Assembly: GCA_964448045.1 (NCBI GenBank)
Contig: CAYUVF010000007.1
Location: forward strand, 1 to 64,000
From: CAYUVF01 sp964448045
Lineage (GTDB): Bacteria > Bacteroidota > Rhodothermia > Rhodothermales > Salinibacteraceae
Length of the DNA stretch: 64,000 nucleotides
Direction: 5' to 3'
Part shown: positions 46,139 to 59,115 of the stretch, piece by piece
Layout: every line of letters starts with the position of its first letter
How positions within the stretch are numbered: the first letter of the stretch is position 1
Notes under the pieces: generated by a model
Seen by the model: only the letters and a program-made list of their open reading frames with translations
What the model was told of the DNA's origin: nothing
Database searches by the model: none
Program-made: the position numbers and the translations under genes

Positions 46139-46384
46139 CTACTCGGTTCCTTTGATCTGTTCCCACCGCGTGCGAAACAGCTCCGCGACTGCGGCCCAGC
46201 TGCCGAGCTTCCGGCCCTGCCATCCGGCATAGGCGCCACACAGCCCGGCAGCGGCCAGCATTACGAGGGAGCGGGTGGGGTGTCCTGTCCAGGCCAAGTA
46301 GAGCGACAGGACAAATCCAATAATGCCCATGAGCACGAACCGGGGCAGGGACGACGAGCGCGAGGAGCGACGGGAGTAGAACAT
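46139..46384 (-). CDS. Small hypothetical membrane protein
   Basis: An 81-residue protein starting MFYSRRSSRSSSLPRF. A basic N-terminus precedes two likely membrane helices (about 17-33 LMGIIGFVLSLYLAWTG and 38-54 RSLVMLAAAGLCGAYAGW), then a charged tail ending in RTRWEQIKGTE. No family is recognised. An alternative start adds 21 residues. It is convergent with the kinase-like gene, 30 bp apart. Confidence 0.6.
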   Translation of the reverse strand: MFYSRRSSRSSSLPRFVLMGIIGFVLSLYLAWTGHPTRSLVMLAAAGLCGAYAGWQGRKLGSWAAVAELFRTRWEQIKGTE

Positions 46385-46624
46385 AGCCGGGGAACATCGG
46401 ATGCAGATGAATCGCTTTCTGTACGAGGCGGGGCCGGATCGGTTCATCCGAGTACAGCGTCATCGCGCCGCCTTATCGGCCGTACCCCTCCGATGATAAC
46501 CCGGTGAAATAGCGGAGCAGCTCGCACACCACCCTGCGCCTTCGTTATCTTCCCCGATGCAGTGCCCCGAACGCGCTGCGATGGATTCGCCCGGTGTCCT
46601 CCGTCTCATCGCCCTCCTGCGCCC

Positions 46625-49288
46625 ATGATCGCCACGTATCGCCTTCAGCTCCGCCCCGACTTCGGATTCGCCGAGGCCGAAGCGCTGATCCCCTACCTGC
46701 GGCAGCTCGGCATCAGCCACCTCTACCTGTCGCCCATTACCGAGGCGCGGCCCGGCAGCACCCACGGCTACGACGTAATCGACCATAACAGCATCCGCGC
46801 CGATTTCGGCGGGCGCGCCGCTTTCGAGCAGCTGCGCATCGCTGCCACCGAAGCGGGCCTCCAGCTAATTCTTGACTTCGTGCCTAACCATGCCGGCGTA
46901 GGGCCGCACAACGACTCGTGGCAGGACGTACTCGCGTACGGACCGCACTCGGCGTTCGCGCACTATTTCGATATCGACTGGGCCCCACTCAAACCCGAGC
47001 TGCGCGGCAAGATCTTGCTGCCGTTTCTGGGCGCGGCCTACGGGGATGTACTGGACGGGGGCGAAATCACGCTCGAATATAACAACGGCCGCTTCTACGC
47101 CGTCTACTACGACAACTATTTTGCCCTCACCCCACTTTCGTACGGCACCCTTCTCGATCACGTGGGCACTCACTTCCAGCGCACCGAGGCGTACTGGGAG
47201 TTGCAGGACCTGCAAGACGCCTTCACCAGCCTCGAAGCCGCGGAGCGCTCCAAAGCCGAAACGCTCCGCCCTCGGCTCGATACGCTCGATGCTGAGATCG
47301 ACTTCAACGACCCCCTCGATGATATCGACACCGACGCGCTGCACGAGCTGCTGGAGGCGCAGTACTGGCGGCTGGCCTACTGGAAGACGGCGAGCCACGA
47401 AATCAATTATCGCCGGTTCTTCGACATCAACGAGCTCGTCGCGCTGCGGATGGAAGACGAGCAGGTCTTCTGGGATGCGCACCGGATGCTCGGCGAACTG
47501 ATGACTCAGGACGGCATCGACGGCGTGCGCATCGACCACGTCGACGGCCTCTCCGATCCGCAGCAGTACCTGGAGCGGCTCCACGAGCTTGGCGCCGAGC
47601 ACATCTGGGTCGAAAAGATCCTCGCGCCCGGCGAAACGATGCCAGACGACTGGCCCGTGGAAGGCGCCACCGGCTACCGCTTTATGAACGATGCGATGGG
47701 CGTGCTCCTGCCTCCCGACTGCGAGACAGCCCTCAAGCGCACCTATCGCCGCTTCGTCCCCGATGCCCAGGCATTCGACGACGTGGTGTACGAAAGCAAA
47801 CGCCTCATCATCGGGACAAAGCTGTCGAGCGAACTGGCCCGGCTGGCCTACGAGCTCGACCGCCTTTCCGAGGCCGACTACCATACGCGCGATGTGACCC
47901 TCGGCGCCCTGCGCGAGGCGCTGGTGGAAATCGTCGCGGCGTTCGACCGCTACCGCACCTATCTGCCCTATGAACCGGATGAAGCCGAAACGGTCGTCCG
48001 CGAAGCGATCCACCGGGCGCTCCAACGCAACCCCGCCGCTGAGCCGACGGTCTACCGTTTCATCGAGCGTGTCATTCTGGGCGAGGTGCGCGATGATCTC
48101 ATCGAGACGCAGCAGGCCTGGGTGACGCGGTTCCAACAATACACCGCGCCGGTGGCCGCCAAAGGTGTCGAAGACACCGCCTTTTACCGGCACGTGCCGC
48201 TGGCGGCGCTGAACGAGGTCGGCGGCGAACCCGAGCCATTCGGCCAAACCGATCACGCCTTCCACGCACATGCCCGCTTCCGGGCCCGCCAGTATCCGAA
48301 GGCGCTGCTTGCCACCGCCACGCACGACCACAAACGCGGCGAAGATACCCGCATGCGGCTCCTCGCCCTCGCCGAGATGCCCGAGACCTGGCACGAGGCC
48401 GTACGCACCCTCACCGAGATCGGACGGCCCTACGAGGGCCAGCACGGCCCCTCCCCGCGGAACATCTACCTCTTCCTCCAGGTCCTCGCCGCCCTCTGGC
48501 ACGACGCGCCGCGCGACAGTCGCCAGTCCGACGCCGCCGAGGCGCTGACCGATCGCCTCTGGCGCTACATGCAGAAGGCCTCTCGCGAAAGCAAGCTGCG
48601 TACCAGCTGGATCAACCCGAATGAGGCATACGAGGAGGATCTGGAAAGCTACGTCGTGGGCATGACGACCGATGACCAAGTCGCCGACGTGCTGGACGAT
48701 CTGTCGGCCACGATGGCCACGCGCGGCTTCTTCAACAGCCTGACGCAGACGGTGCTCAAGTGCACCACGCCCGGCGTACCCGATATCTACCGCGGCACCG
48801 AGTTGTTCGACTGCTCCCTGGTCGATCCGGACAACCGCCGGCCCGTCGACTACGCGCAGCGGCAGAACCTGCTCGATGCCATGCAGCCCGCGATCGATCA
48901 GCCCGCGATCGACCGGTTACGCGACTGGATCGACAAGCAGGATCCGCAGGCCAAGTTTTACGTGCTGGCCCGCCTGCTGCGTTGCCGGCGCGAGCACGAG
49001 GCGCTCTTCCGCACTCCCGACTACACGCCGCTCGACCCCACAGGCGAAGCGGGCAATCACTGGCTGAGCTTCCTCCGCACCACCGCCGAGGCGGCGCTGC
49101 TCGTAGCCGTTCCGCGCTATCCCGCGACGTGGTCTCCGGACGCGCCAGCCACGATCTCCTTTCCCGAGACATGGGCCGGCCAGAAGTGGACAAACCTGCT
49201 TGCGGGCGGGACGCTAGACCTCGGCGAAACGCTATCGGTGCAGGATCTCCCGCTTCCCTGGGCCGTGCTGCACACCGAGAAAAGATAG
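46625..49288 (+). CDS. treY: Malto-oligosyltrehalose synthase
   Basis: An 887-residue GH13 intramolecular transglucosidase that converts the reducing end of a maltodextrin to a trehalosyl unit. MIATYRLQLRPDFGFAEAE and HLYLSPITEARPGSTHGYDV are TreY signatures. The nucleophile is Asp304 (VRIDHVDGL) and the acid/base Glu330 (WVEKILAPGE). VAAKGVEDTAFYRH and TATHDHKRGEDTRMR follow as expected. The start at MIATYR matches the family; upstream in-frame codons are Pro/Arg-rich and unlikely to be used. Works with TreZ (about 3.5 kb upstream). Confidence 0.96.
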   Translation: MIATYRLQLRPDFGFAEAEALIPYLRQLGISHLYLSPITEARPGSTHGYDVIDHNSIRADFGGRAAFEQLRIAATEAGLQLILDFVPNHAGVGPHNDSWQDVLAYGPHSAFAHYFDIDWAPLKPELRGKILLPFLGAAYGDVLDGGEITLEYNNGRFYAVYYDNYFALTPLSYGTLLDHVGTHFQRTEAYWELQDLQDAFTSLEAAERSKAETLRPRLDTLDAEIDFNDPLDDIDTDALHELLEAQYWRLAYWKTASHEINYRRFFDINELVALRMEDEQVFWDAHRMLGELMTQDGIDGVRIDHVDGLSDPQQYLERLHELGAEHIWVEKILAPGETMPDDWPVEGATGYRFMNDAMGVLLPPDCETALKRTYRRFVPDAQAFDDVVYESKRLIIGTKLSSELARLAYELDRLSEADYHTRDVTLGALREALVEIVAAFDRYRTYLPYEPDEAETVVREAIHRALQRNPAAEPTVYRFIERVILGEVRDDLIETQQAWVTRFQQYTAPVAAKGVEDTAFYRHVPLAALNEVGGEPEPFGQTDHAFHAHARFRARQYPKALLATATHDHKRGEDTRMRLLALAEMPETWHEAVRTLTEIGRPYEGQHGPSPRNIYLFLQVLAALWHDAPRDSRQSDAAEALTDRLWRYMQKASRESKLRTSWINPNEAYEEDLESYVVGMTTDDQVADVLDDLSATMATRGFFNSLTQTVLKCTTPGVPDIYRGTELFDCSLVDPDNRRPVDYAQRQNLLDAMQPAIDQPAIDRLRDWIDKQDPQAKFYVLARLLRCRREHEALFRTPDYTPLDPTGEAGNHWLSFLRTTAEAALLVAVPRYPATWSPDAPATISFPETWAGQKWTNLLAGGTLDLGETLSVQDLPLPWAVLHTEKR

Positions 49289-49296
49289 CCAACCGA

Positions 49297-51522
<2,226 letters not shown>

Positions 51523-51789
51523 CCAATAAGGCCTCCCATCCAGCGCGCGACGCCCGATCCTGCTTTATATTTCAATTTTCGAGAACGGCTCGACAACGAG
51601 CGTGTCCATGTCTATCTTGATCCTGGCGCCCTGCCTCAACCCTCCGCTCCGTCCGGGATCCCCTGAACAGTAGAGCCGAGGGAAAGTTAAGCACGGGCAA
51701 GCGCGGTCTGGAGACGCTGCTTCAAGCACAGGCCCCCCAGCAAGTTTCGCCTCCCTACAAAAGCTTCACATTACGCTCCTCTCCTATCT

Positions 51790-53805
51790 ATGGCTCCTGC
51801 ACCCTCGACGAGCGCAACAACGCTGCCCGAAACCTGGTCACGCGTCGTCATCACGGCGGTGGCCCCCACCATCGACGGGGGCGACTGGCCCATCAAGCGT
51901 GCTCACGGCGAAACCGTGGAGGTTTCCGCCGGCATCATCGCCGACGGCCACGAAGCTCTCTCCGCCGAGTTGCTCTACTGGCATGAGGACGACGAAACCC
52001 CCACCGCCGTCCCGATGAGCGAGCACTCGAATGACGAGTTTACCGCCTCATTTGAGGTGGATGAACTCGGCACCTACACCTATCAGGTGCAAGCGTGGCT
52101 CGACCGGTTTGGGACGTGGCAGGAGCAGTTCGAGCGGCGCGTGAAGGGCGACGAGACCGAGGCGATCCTGGAGAGCGAACTGCAGGAAGGCGCCGACATG
52201 CTTGCACGCGCTGCCGAACAGGCCACCGGCACCGATCGCGATTTGTTGGAGGCGCACATCGAGTCGTTCCGGGCGGGTGAGGTCGAACCTGCACTGCACG
52301 ATGAGGTCGCTGCCCTCGCCCGGGAATACAGCCCGCGGGACGACGCCACCCTTAGCGCCCAGTTCAAGGTGTTCGTCGATCCAGAACTGGCCCGCAGTGG
52401 CGCCTGGTACGAGTTCTTTCCCCGCTCGGCGGGCGACACGCCGGGCGAGCACGCCACGCTCGACGACGCGGCCGAGCGCCTCCCGCTCATCAAGGAGCGA
52501 GGCTTCGACATCGTCTACCTGCCGCCCGTCCACCCCATCGGCGAGCAGCACCGCAAGGGCAAAGACAACGCTCCCACGGCCCAGGAAGGCGATCCCGGCA
52601 GTCCGTGGGCCATCGGCGGATTCTTGGAGGACGGATCGAGAGGCGGGCACAAAAGCGTGCATCCGGACCTCGGCGGCATCGAAGCGTTCGACCGTTTCGT
52701 CGAGCGAGCGCACGAGGTTGGCCTGCAAGTCGCGATCGACATCGCCTTCCAGACCTCCCCCGATCACCCGTACGTCGAGGAGCATCCGGAATGGTTTTAC
52801 CACCGGCCCGACGGCTCCATCCGCTACGCCGAAAATCCGCCGAAGAAGTACCAAGACGTCTATCCGATCAATTTCGAGAACGACGACTGGCCGGCGCTCT
52901 GGCAGGAGCTTAAGAGCGTCTTCGAGTTCTGGATCGAGCACGGGGTAACCATCTTCCGGGTCGACAACCCGCATACGAAGCCGTTCGCGTTTTGGGAGTG
53001 GTGCCTCGCCGAGCTGCGCAAGGACACGCCGGAGCTGATCGTTCTCTCCGAGGCGTTCACGAAGCCGAAGGCGATGTATCAGCTGGCCAAGCTGGGCTTC
53101 AACAACTCGTACACGTATTTCACGTGGCGCAACACAAAGCAAGAGCTGACGAGCTACGCCCAGGAGCTCTTTCAGACGACGGTCGCCGAGTTCTTCCGCC
53201 CCAACTTCTGGCCGAACACGCCCGATATCCTCCACGATGAGCTCGTGCGCGGCGGCCGTCCGGCGCATATCGCCCGGTTTGTGCTGGCATCCACGCTGTC
53301 GTCGGCCTACGGCGTCTACGGTCCGCCGTTTGAGCACGTGTTTAACGAGCAGCACCCGGACCGCGAGGAGTACGCCCAGAACGAAAAATACGAGGTGCGG
53401 GCCTGGAACTGGCACGACCCCGACTCCCTCCAACCGCTTATGCAGCGCGTCAACGCCATCCGGAAAGCCAATCCGGCGCTGCTGCAAATGCGAAATATCC
53501 GCTTTCACCAAACGCAGCACCCCGATCTGATGGCCTACACCAAATGGGCGGATGATAACCTTGTGCTGGTGGTCGTCAACCTCGATCCGCATCAGGCGCA
53601 CGAAGGGCTCGTTGAGCTTCCGCTGAGCGACCTGGGCTTGCCCGAAAACGAACCGTATGTGGCCCACGACCTGATGACGGACTCGCGCTACACCTGGCAC
53701 GGGCCGCAGAACTACGTCAAGCTCTCTCCCGAGCTGCCCGCGCACATTTTCCGGATGGAACGCGGCGATCTCCAGACCGGGCAGGACTTCATCGCTTACG
53801 ACTGA
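51790..53805 (+). CDS. glgE: Alpha-1,4-glucan:maltose-1-phosphate maltosyltransferase
   Basis: A 671-residue GH13 subfamily 3 enzyme that extends alpha-1,4-glucan by transferring maltose from maltose 1-phosphate. The N-terminal region starts RVVITAVAPTIDGGDWPIKR, a GlgE marker. The catalytic barrel has YLPPVHPIGEQHRKGKDN, nucleophile Asp392 in FRVDNPHTKPF and acid/base Glu421 in VLSEAFTKPK, positions close to those of the Streptomyces enzyme. YGPPFEHVFNEQH and EKYEVRAWNW follow. It heads an apparent operon with treS-maltokinase and glgB, 48 and 36 bp apart. Confidence 0.97.
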   Translation: MAPAPSTSATTLPETWSRVVITAVAPTIDGGDWPIKRAHGETVEVSAGIIADGHEALSAELLYWHEDDETPTAVPMSEHSNDEFTASFEVDELGTYTYQVQAWLDRFGTWQEQFERRVKGDETEAILESELQEGADMLARAAEQATGTDRDLLEAHIESFRAGEVEPALHDEVAALAREYSPRDDATLSAQFKVFVDPELARSGAWYEFFPRSAGDTPGEHATLDDAAERLPLIKERGFDIVYLPPVHPIGEQHRKGKDNAPTAQEGDPGSPWAIGGFLEDGSRGGHKSVHPDLGGIEAFDRFVERAHEVGLQVAIDIAFQTSPDHPYVEEHPEWFYHRPDGSIRYAENPPKKYQDVYPINFENDDWPALWQELKSVFEFWIEHGVTIFRVDNPHTKPFAFWEWCLAELRKDTPELIVLSEAFTKPKAMYQLAKLGFNNSYTYFTWRNTKQELTSYAQELFQTTVAEFFRPNFWPNTPDILHDELVRGGRPAHIARFVLASTLSSAYGVYGPPFEHVFNEQHPDREEYAQNEKYEVRAWNWHDPDSLQPLMQRVNAIRKANPALLQMRNIRFHQTQHPDLMAYTKWADDNLVLVVVNLDPHQAHEGLVELPLSDLGLPENEPYVAHDLMTDSRYTWHGPQNYVKLSPELPAHIFRMERGDLQTGQDFIAYD

Positions 53806-53853
53806 CGACGCCCCTCGCGCCTTCTTTCATCGGCCATACCCAACGCGCACTGC

Positions 53854-56800
53854 ATGCCCACCGATTTCCTCAACGACCCGCTCTGGTACAAAGACGCGGT
53901 CATTTATGAGCTGCACGTCCGTTCCTTCTACGATTCGAATAATGATGGATTCGGCGACTTTCAGGGCCTGCGGGAGAAACTTCCCTATCTCGAATCACTC
54001 GGCGTCAACACGCTGTGGCTGCTGCCTTTCCTCGAAAGCCCGCTGAAGGACGACGGCTACGACACGGCGGACTATTTCAAGGTGCTACCCGTCCACGGTG
54101 ACCTCGACGATTTCAAGGCATTCCTCGACGACGCCCACGCTCGCGGGATGCGCGTCATCACCGAACTGGTGCTCAACCACACCTCCGATCAGCATCCGTG
54201 GTTTCGGGAGGCGCGCGATCCCAACTCCGACAGGCACGACTGGTACGTCTGGAGCGAAACGAACGAGAAGTACGAGGACGTCCGCATCATTTTCACCGAT
54301 ACCGAGGACTCGAACTGGTCGTGGGACCAGAAGGCGCAGAAGTACTACTGGCACCGTTTCTTCAGCCATCAGCCGGACCTGAACTACGACAATCCGGCGG
54401 TCCGCGAGACGATGAAAGAGGTCATGTTCTTCTGGCTGGACATGGGCGTGGATGGGCTCCGGCTCGATGCCGTGCCGTACCTCTACGAACGTGAAGGGAC
54501 CAACTGCGAAAACCTGCCCGAAACGATCGATTACCTCAAGGAGCTGCGCACGGCGATCGATGAGCGCTACGGCTCGGGCAAGATCCTGCTGGCCGAAGCC
54601 AACCAGTGGCCCGAAGACACACTGCCCTACTTTGGCGAAGACGAGGACGGCCAGTCTACTGGCGTGCAGATGGCGTTCAACTTCCCCATCATGCCGCGGA
54701 TGTACATGGCGCTGCGCCGCGAAAACCGGCGCCCGCTCGTGGAGATGCTGGAGCTGACGAATGACATTCCCGACGACGCCCAGTGGGCCATCTTCCTGCG
54801 CAACCACGACGAACTCACCCTGGAGATGGTCACCGATGAGGAGCGCGACTACATGTACCACGAGTACGCCTCGTACTCGCGCTTCCGCATCAACGTGGGC
54901 ATCCGGCGGCGGCTGGCGCCGCTCCTGGGCGGCGAACGGCGGCGCATCGAACTCATGAACGCGCTGCTCCTCTCGTTGAAGGGCAGCCCCATTATCTACT
55001 ATGGCGACGAGATCGGAATGGGCGACGACCCCTTCCTCGGCGACCGCAACGGCGTCCGCACGCCGATGCAGTGGAGCGCCGACAAAAACGGCGGCTTCTC
55101 CCGCGCACCGCACCATCAGCTCTTCATGCCGCCCATCAACCGGGGGCCATACAGCTACGAGTTCGTCAACGTCGAGGACGCCGAGCACGACCCCCACTCG
55201 CTGCTCAACTTCATGAAGCGCCTGCTCACCCTCCGCACCCAGCACGAGCAGGTTTTCGGGCGCGGCGATTTCGAGCTGATCCCGGTCGACAACCAGAGCA
55301 TTCTGGCGTTCGTGCGCGAGTACGAAGGGCAGCAGATCCTCGTGATGACGAATCTGTCGCGCTTTGCGCAATCGGTCCACCTGCCGGTGTCCGATGCCTA
55401 TCGGGGAACGGTGCCTATCGAGCTATTCAGCCAGACCGCATTTCCCGTGATTGGCGACGATCCTTATCATGTCGTTCTGGGACCACACGGCTTTTACTGG
55501 TTTGCCCTCAAACCCGAGACCAAGATGATCGAAGACGCCAAGCAGCGCCGCCAGCAGCGCACCGCCGAAGCCGGCCCCAACGGGGAAATTCCGGTACTCG
55601 ACGTAGCCGAGGGGCTCGAAAACCTGCTCGTGCCCACGATGGCCAAGAGCAGCGGCCCCGAACAGCTGGAGCGCATCTTGCCCGACTACATCACGAAGCA
55701 GCGCTGGTACGGCGCCAAGAGCGAACCCATCGAACGGGTCGAGCTGGAAGATGCCGTCCGCCTGCGCTCCGGGCCCGAGCCGGTGTACCTGTCGATGATC
55801 AGCGTCACGCTGGCCGATGATACGCTGATGTATGTGCTCCCGCTGACGATCACATACGACCGGACCGAGCAGGTACTGGAAGAGCACCCGACGGCTGCGC
55901 TTGCATGGATCGAAACGGCCGACCGGGACGAGCGGGGCCTGCTTCACGACGCTGCCGTCGTCGCCGACTTCTGGACGACGCTCTTCCGCTGGTGGCAGGA
56001 CAGCGGCAAAGGCCGCTCGCTGAAAGGCCTTTACACCGCCGAGGTGATGGACCACGTTAGCGGCGTCGATCCGGAGAAGATCAGCCTGCTGACGGGCGAG
56101 CAGAGCAACTCGGCCGCCATCGTGGATGGGCGCTTCTTCATCAAACTGTACCGGCGGCTGGAGCAAGGCACCAATCCGGAAACGGAGCTGCTCCGCTACC
56201 TGACCGAGGCCAACTTCACCTTCACGCCCCGCCTGCACGGCAAGGTCACCTTCCGGCGCGGCCGCACCGAATACACGCTCGGCCTGTTGCAAGAGGCGCT
56301 GCCCGTCGAGGCCGACGGATGGGAGTACGCCCTCGAAGTGACGGACCGCTACTTCGACCGCGTGGCCGAGACGACGCCTCCCAACGACCCGTACCCGCAG
56401 GCGCTCTCCGACGCCATCCCGGCCTGGCTGGAAGAGGTCGGTTCCGAGATGCTGTCGATGGCGCGCGTGCTGGGCATCCGTACGGCGGAGCTGCATCTGG
56501 CCCTCGCCAAGGCCGATGCGCCCGGCCTCTCTCCCACGCCGGGACGCCCTGAAGACACCAAAGGCCTCGCCCGCCGGATCCACTCCGAGGCAGAGCATAC
56601 GCGCACGATGCTTGATCAGCACGACGCGGCCACCGACGGCCCCCGCCCCGGCCTTGACCCCGCGGCGTGGTCCGCCGCACTCAACCGCCTCGATACCCTC
56701 GCCGACCTCGCCGTGACGAGCGACAAGATTCGCCTGCACGGCGACTATCACCTGGGACAAGTCCTCCAGGCTGATGGCGAGTTCTACATCCTCGACTTCG

Positions 56801-57213
56801 AGGGCGAACCGGCGCGCTCCATCGAGGAGCGCCGCCAGCGCGGGCATGCTCTGCGCGACGTCGCCGGCATGCTCCGCTCGCTCGACTACGCCGTGCTCGC
56901 CGGATGGCACGAGGCCACCGATGACAATACCGCCCTTCTCCCCTGGGCCGATATCCTGACGCGCTGGTGCCAGTCGCTCTTCCTCCACGGCTACCTCGAC
57001 ACTGCTGGCGAATCCGACTTCGTCGTGCCCGAAGAGCAGCGCGACCTGCTACTCTGGGCCTATCTGTTCGAAAAAGTGATCTATGAAGTCCGGTACGAAA
57101 TCAGCCACCGCCCGCGCTGGACCTGGCTACCGCTCCGCGGGCTATCGCGCCTGCTCGACACCCCCGACGCGCTTCCGCGCCTGACCCCGCCCCGCTCCGA
57201 GCGCGCCTCCTGA
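53854..57213 (+). CDS. treS: Trehalose synthase / maltokinase fusion
   Basis: A 1119-residue bifunctional protein. Residues 1-560 are a trehalose synthase (trehalose to maltose): WYKDAVIYELHVRSFYDSN, nucleophile Asp205 (GLRLDAVPYL), acid/base Glu248 (LLAEANQWPED), and FLRNHDELTLEM. After a linker (560-600), residues about 610-1115 are a maltokinase: ERILPDYITKQRWYGAKS, then the aminoglycoside-phosphotransferase-like core with HGDYHLGQ (from His962) and LDFEGEP (980-986). It thus makes maltose and phosphorylates it to maltose 1-phosphate, the substrate of GlgE encoded just upstream. Fusion of the two is known in several lineages; there are no signs of damage. Confidence 0.96.
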   Translation: MPTDFLNDPLWYKDAVIYELHVRSFYDSNNDGFGDFQGLREKLPYLESLGVNTLWLLPFLESPLKDDGYDTADYFKVLPVHGDLDDFKAFLDDAHARGMRVITELVLNHTSDQHPWFREARDPNSDRHDWYVWSETNEKYEDVRIIFTDTEDSNWSWDQKAQKYYWHRFFSHQPDLNYDNPAVRETMKEVMFFWLDMGVDGLRLDAVPYLYEREGTNCENLPETIDYLKELRTAIDERYGSGKILLAEANQWPEDTLPYFGEDEDGQSTGVQMAFNFPIMPRMYMALRRENRRPLVEMLELTNDIPDDAQWAIFLRNHDELTLEMVTDEERDYMYHEYASYSRFRINVGIRRRLAPLLGGERRRIELMNALLLSLKGSPIIYYGDEIGMGDDPFLGDRNGVRTPMQWSADKNGGFSRAPHHQLFMPPINRGPYSYEFVNVEDAEHDPHSLLNFMKRLLTLRTQHEQVFGRGDFELIPVDNQSILAFVREYEGQQILVMTNLSRFAQSVHLPVSDAYRGTVPIELFSQTAFPVIGDDPYHVVLGPHGFYWFALKPETKMIEDAKQRRQQRTAEAGPNGEIPVLDVAEGLENLLVPTMAKSSGPEQLERILPDYITKQRWYGAKSEPIERVELEDAVRLRSGPEPVYLSMISVTLADDTLMYVLPLTITYDRTEQVLEEHPTAALAWIETADRDERGLLHDAAVVADFWTTLFRWWQDSGKGRSLKGLYTAEVMDHVSGVDPEKISLLTGEQSNSAAIVDGRFFIKLYRRLEQGTNPETELLRYLTEANFTFTPRLHGKVTFRRGRTEYTLGLLQEALPVEADGWEYALEVTDRYFDRVAETTPPNDPYPQALSDAIPAWLEEVGSEMLSMARVLGIRTAELHLALAKADAPGLSPTPGRPEDTKGLARRIHSEAEHTRTMLDQHDAATDGPRPGLDPAAWSAALNRLDTLADLAVTSDKIRLHGDYHLGQVLQADGEFYILDFEGEPARSIEERRQRGHALRDVAGMLRSLDYAVLAGWHEATDDNTALLPWADILTRWCQSLFLHGYLDTAGESDFVVPEEQRDLLLWAYLFEKVIYEVRYEISHRPRWTWLPLRGLSRLLDTPDALPRLTPPRSERAS

Positions 57214-57249
57214 CTCCCACCTGCCTCTTTTCATCGCCATTCTTCCGCT

Positions 57250-59115
57250 ATGCCCTGGCTCGACACCGACGATATCCACTACTGGAACGAAGGCACCCAT
57301 TACACCAGCTACGAAAAAATGGGCGCCCACGCGAACCAACAGGGGACCTGGTTCACCGTCTGGGCCCCCAACGCCCACCGCGTTTCGGTGATGGGCGACT
57401 TCAACGGATGGAATGCGGAGTCCGATGTGCTCGAGCGCCGCGAGGGCGGGCTGTGGGAAGGGTACGTCCGCGGCGCCCGGCCCGGGCACAAGTACAAGTA
57501 CCGGATCGAGGCCAACTACAACGAGCTTGACCGCACCGACCCTTTCGCCTTTCAGATGGAGGCGCCAGCGGAAAATACGTTCGAGGGCCTCTCCGCCATC
57601 ATCACCGATCTGGACGACTATACCTGGAACGATGCCGACTGGATGGCGAGCCGGAAAGGCCCCAGCGGGCTCGATGGGCCGCTCTCCATCTACGAGGTGC
57701 ACCTCGGCTCGTGGATGCACAAAGAGCACGGGCAGTCGCTCAGCTACCGCGAGATCGCCGAGCCGCTGGCCGATCACATCGAAAAGTGCGGCTTTACCCA
57801 CGTCGAATTCCTCCCCCTGGCCGAGCATCCGTACTACGGCTCGTGGGGCTATCAGGTGCTGGGCTACTACGCGCCCACCTTCCGCTACGGCTCACCGCAC
57901 GACCTGATGTACCTGATCGACTACCTCCATCAGCGAGGCATCGGCGTGATTCTGGACTGGGTGCCCGGCCACTTCGCCACCGATCCGCAGGGACTTACCC
58001 ACTTCGACGGCTCGCATCTCTTCGAGTACGACGACCCCAACATGCGTTCGCATCCCGACTGGGGCACGCGCGTGTTCGATTTTGGCAAGCCCGGCGTTCG
58101 CAGCTTCCTGATCTCCAACGCGCTCTTCTGGATCGACAAGTACCACATCGACGGCCTGCGCGTGGACGCCGTCGCCTCGATGCTCTACCGCGACTACTCG
58201 CGGGAGGGCGACTGGTCGCCCAACATCTACGGTGGGCGGGAGAATCTGGAGGCGATCCGGCTGCTGCAGGACACCAACAAGCGCGTCTACGAGGAATATC
58301 CCGAGGCGCTCATGCTGGCCGAGGAGTCGACGGCCTGGCCGGGCGTTTCCAAGCCGGTCGATATGGGCGGGCTCGGCTTCCTCTACAAGTGGAATATGGG
58401 CTGGATGCACGATACGCTCGACTACGTCAGCAAAGAGCCCATCCACCGCAAGTACCACCATGGCGAGCTGACGTGGACGCTGTCGTGGGCGTTTTCAGAG
58501 AACTTCACGCTCCCCCTGTCGCACGACGAGGTCGTCCACGGCAAAAACTCGCTCTGGGGCAAGATGCCGGGTGACAACTGGCAGAAGGCGGCCAACCTGC
58601 GGCTACTCTACGGGCACATGTTCGGCCATCCCGGCAAGAAATTGCTCTTCATGGGCGGCGAGTTCGGCCAGTATCACGAGTGGAATCACGATCAGGAATT
58701 GGAGTGGTGGGTGGCCGACCAGGACCTGCACCAGGGCATCCTGCAGTGGCTGAGCGATCTGAATCACCTCTACCAGGAACACCCCGCGCTCTGGAACGAC
58801 GAGGAGGACGGCTTCGATTGGATCTCGTATGCCGACCGCGACAATAGCGTGCTGGCTTACGTCCGCCAAAACGAGGGGCGCAAGCTCATCTTCGTGCTCA
58901 ATTTCACCCCCCAGACGCGCGAAAACTACCGTATCGGCGTGCCCGAGGCCGGCGCCTGGACCGAGCGCCTCAATAGCGATGCGGCGGTGTACGGCGGCAG
59001 CGACGTGGGCAACAGCGACACGGTCCACGCCGAAGCCCTCACCCATCACGGGCGCGACGCCTCCCTCTCACTCATCCTGCCGCCCCTCGGCGTACTCGTG
59101 CTGGAGCAGGCCTGA
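57250..59115 (+). CDS. glgB: 1,4-alpha-glucan branching enzyme
   Basis: A 621-residue GH13 enzyme that introduces alpha-1,6 branches. The N-terminal CBM48 spans about 20-115 (GTWFTVWAPNAHRVSVMGDFNGW). The barrel has IYEVHLGSWM, WGYQVLGYYAPTFRYG, nucleophile Asp306 (GLRVDAVASMLYRDY), acid/base Glu358 (LMLAEESTAWP) and LPLSHDEVVHGK with the third Asp. The short N-terminus (no extra N1 module) gives the length usual for GlgB with one CBM48. It is last in the glgE-treS/mak-glgB run and would turn GlgE's linear product into glycogen-like glucan. Confidence 0.97.
   Translation: MPWLDTDDIHYWNEGTHYTSYEKMGAHANQQGTWFTVWAPNAHRVSVMGDFNGWNAESDVLERREGGLWEGYVRGARPGHKYKYRIEANYNELDRTDPFAFQMEAPAENTFEGLSAIITDLDDYTWNDADWMASRKGPSGLDGPLSIYEVHLGSWMHKEHGQSLSYREIAEPLADHIEKCGFTHVEFLPLAEHPYYGSWGYQVLGYYAPTFRYGSPHDLMYLIDYLHQRGIGVILDWVPGHFATDPQGLTHFDGSHLFEYDDPNMRSHPDWGTRVFDFGKPGVRSFLISNALFWIDKYHIDGLRVDAVASMLYRDYSREGDWSPNIYGGRENLEAIRLLQDTNKRVYEEYPEALMLAEESTAWPGVSKPVDMGGLGFLYKWNMGWMHDTLDYVSKEPIHRKYHHGELTWTLSWAFSENFTLPLSHDEVVHGKNSLWGKMPGDNWQKAANLRLLYGHMFGHPGKKLLFMGGEFGQYHEWNHDQELEWWVADQDLHQGILQWLSDLNHLYQEHPALWNDEEDGFDWISYADRDNSVLAYVRQNEGRKLIFVLNFTPQTRENYRIGVPEAGAWTERLNSDAAVYGGSDVGNSDTVHAEALTHHGRDASLSLILPPLGVLVLEQA

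Noticed and set aside
55430..55720. Separate maltokinase gene downstream of treS
   Set aside because: No stop codon or new start lies between the two domains. One frame runs through from 53854 to 57213, so it is a fusion.
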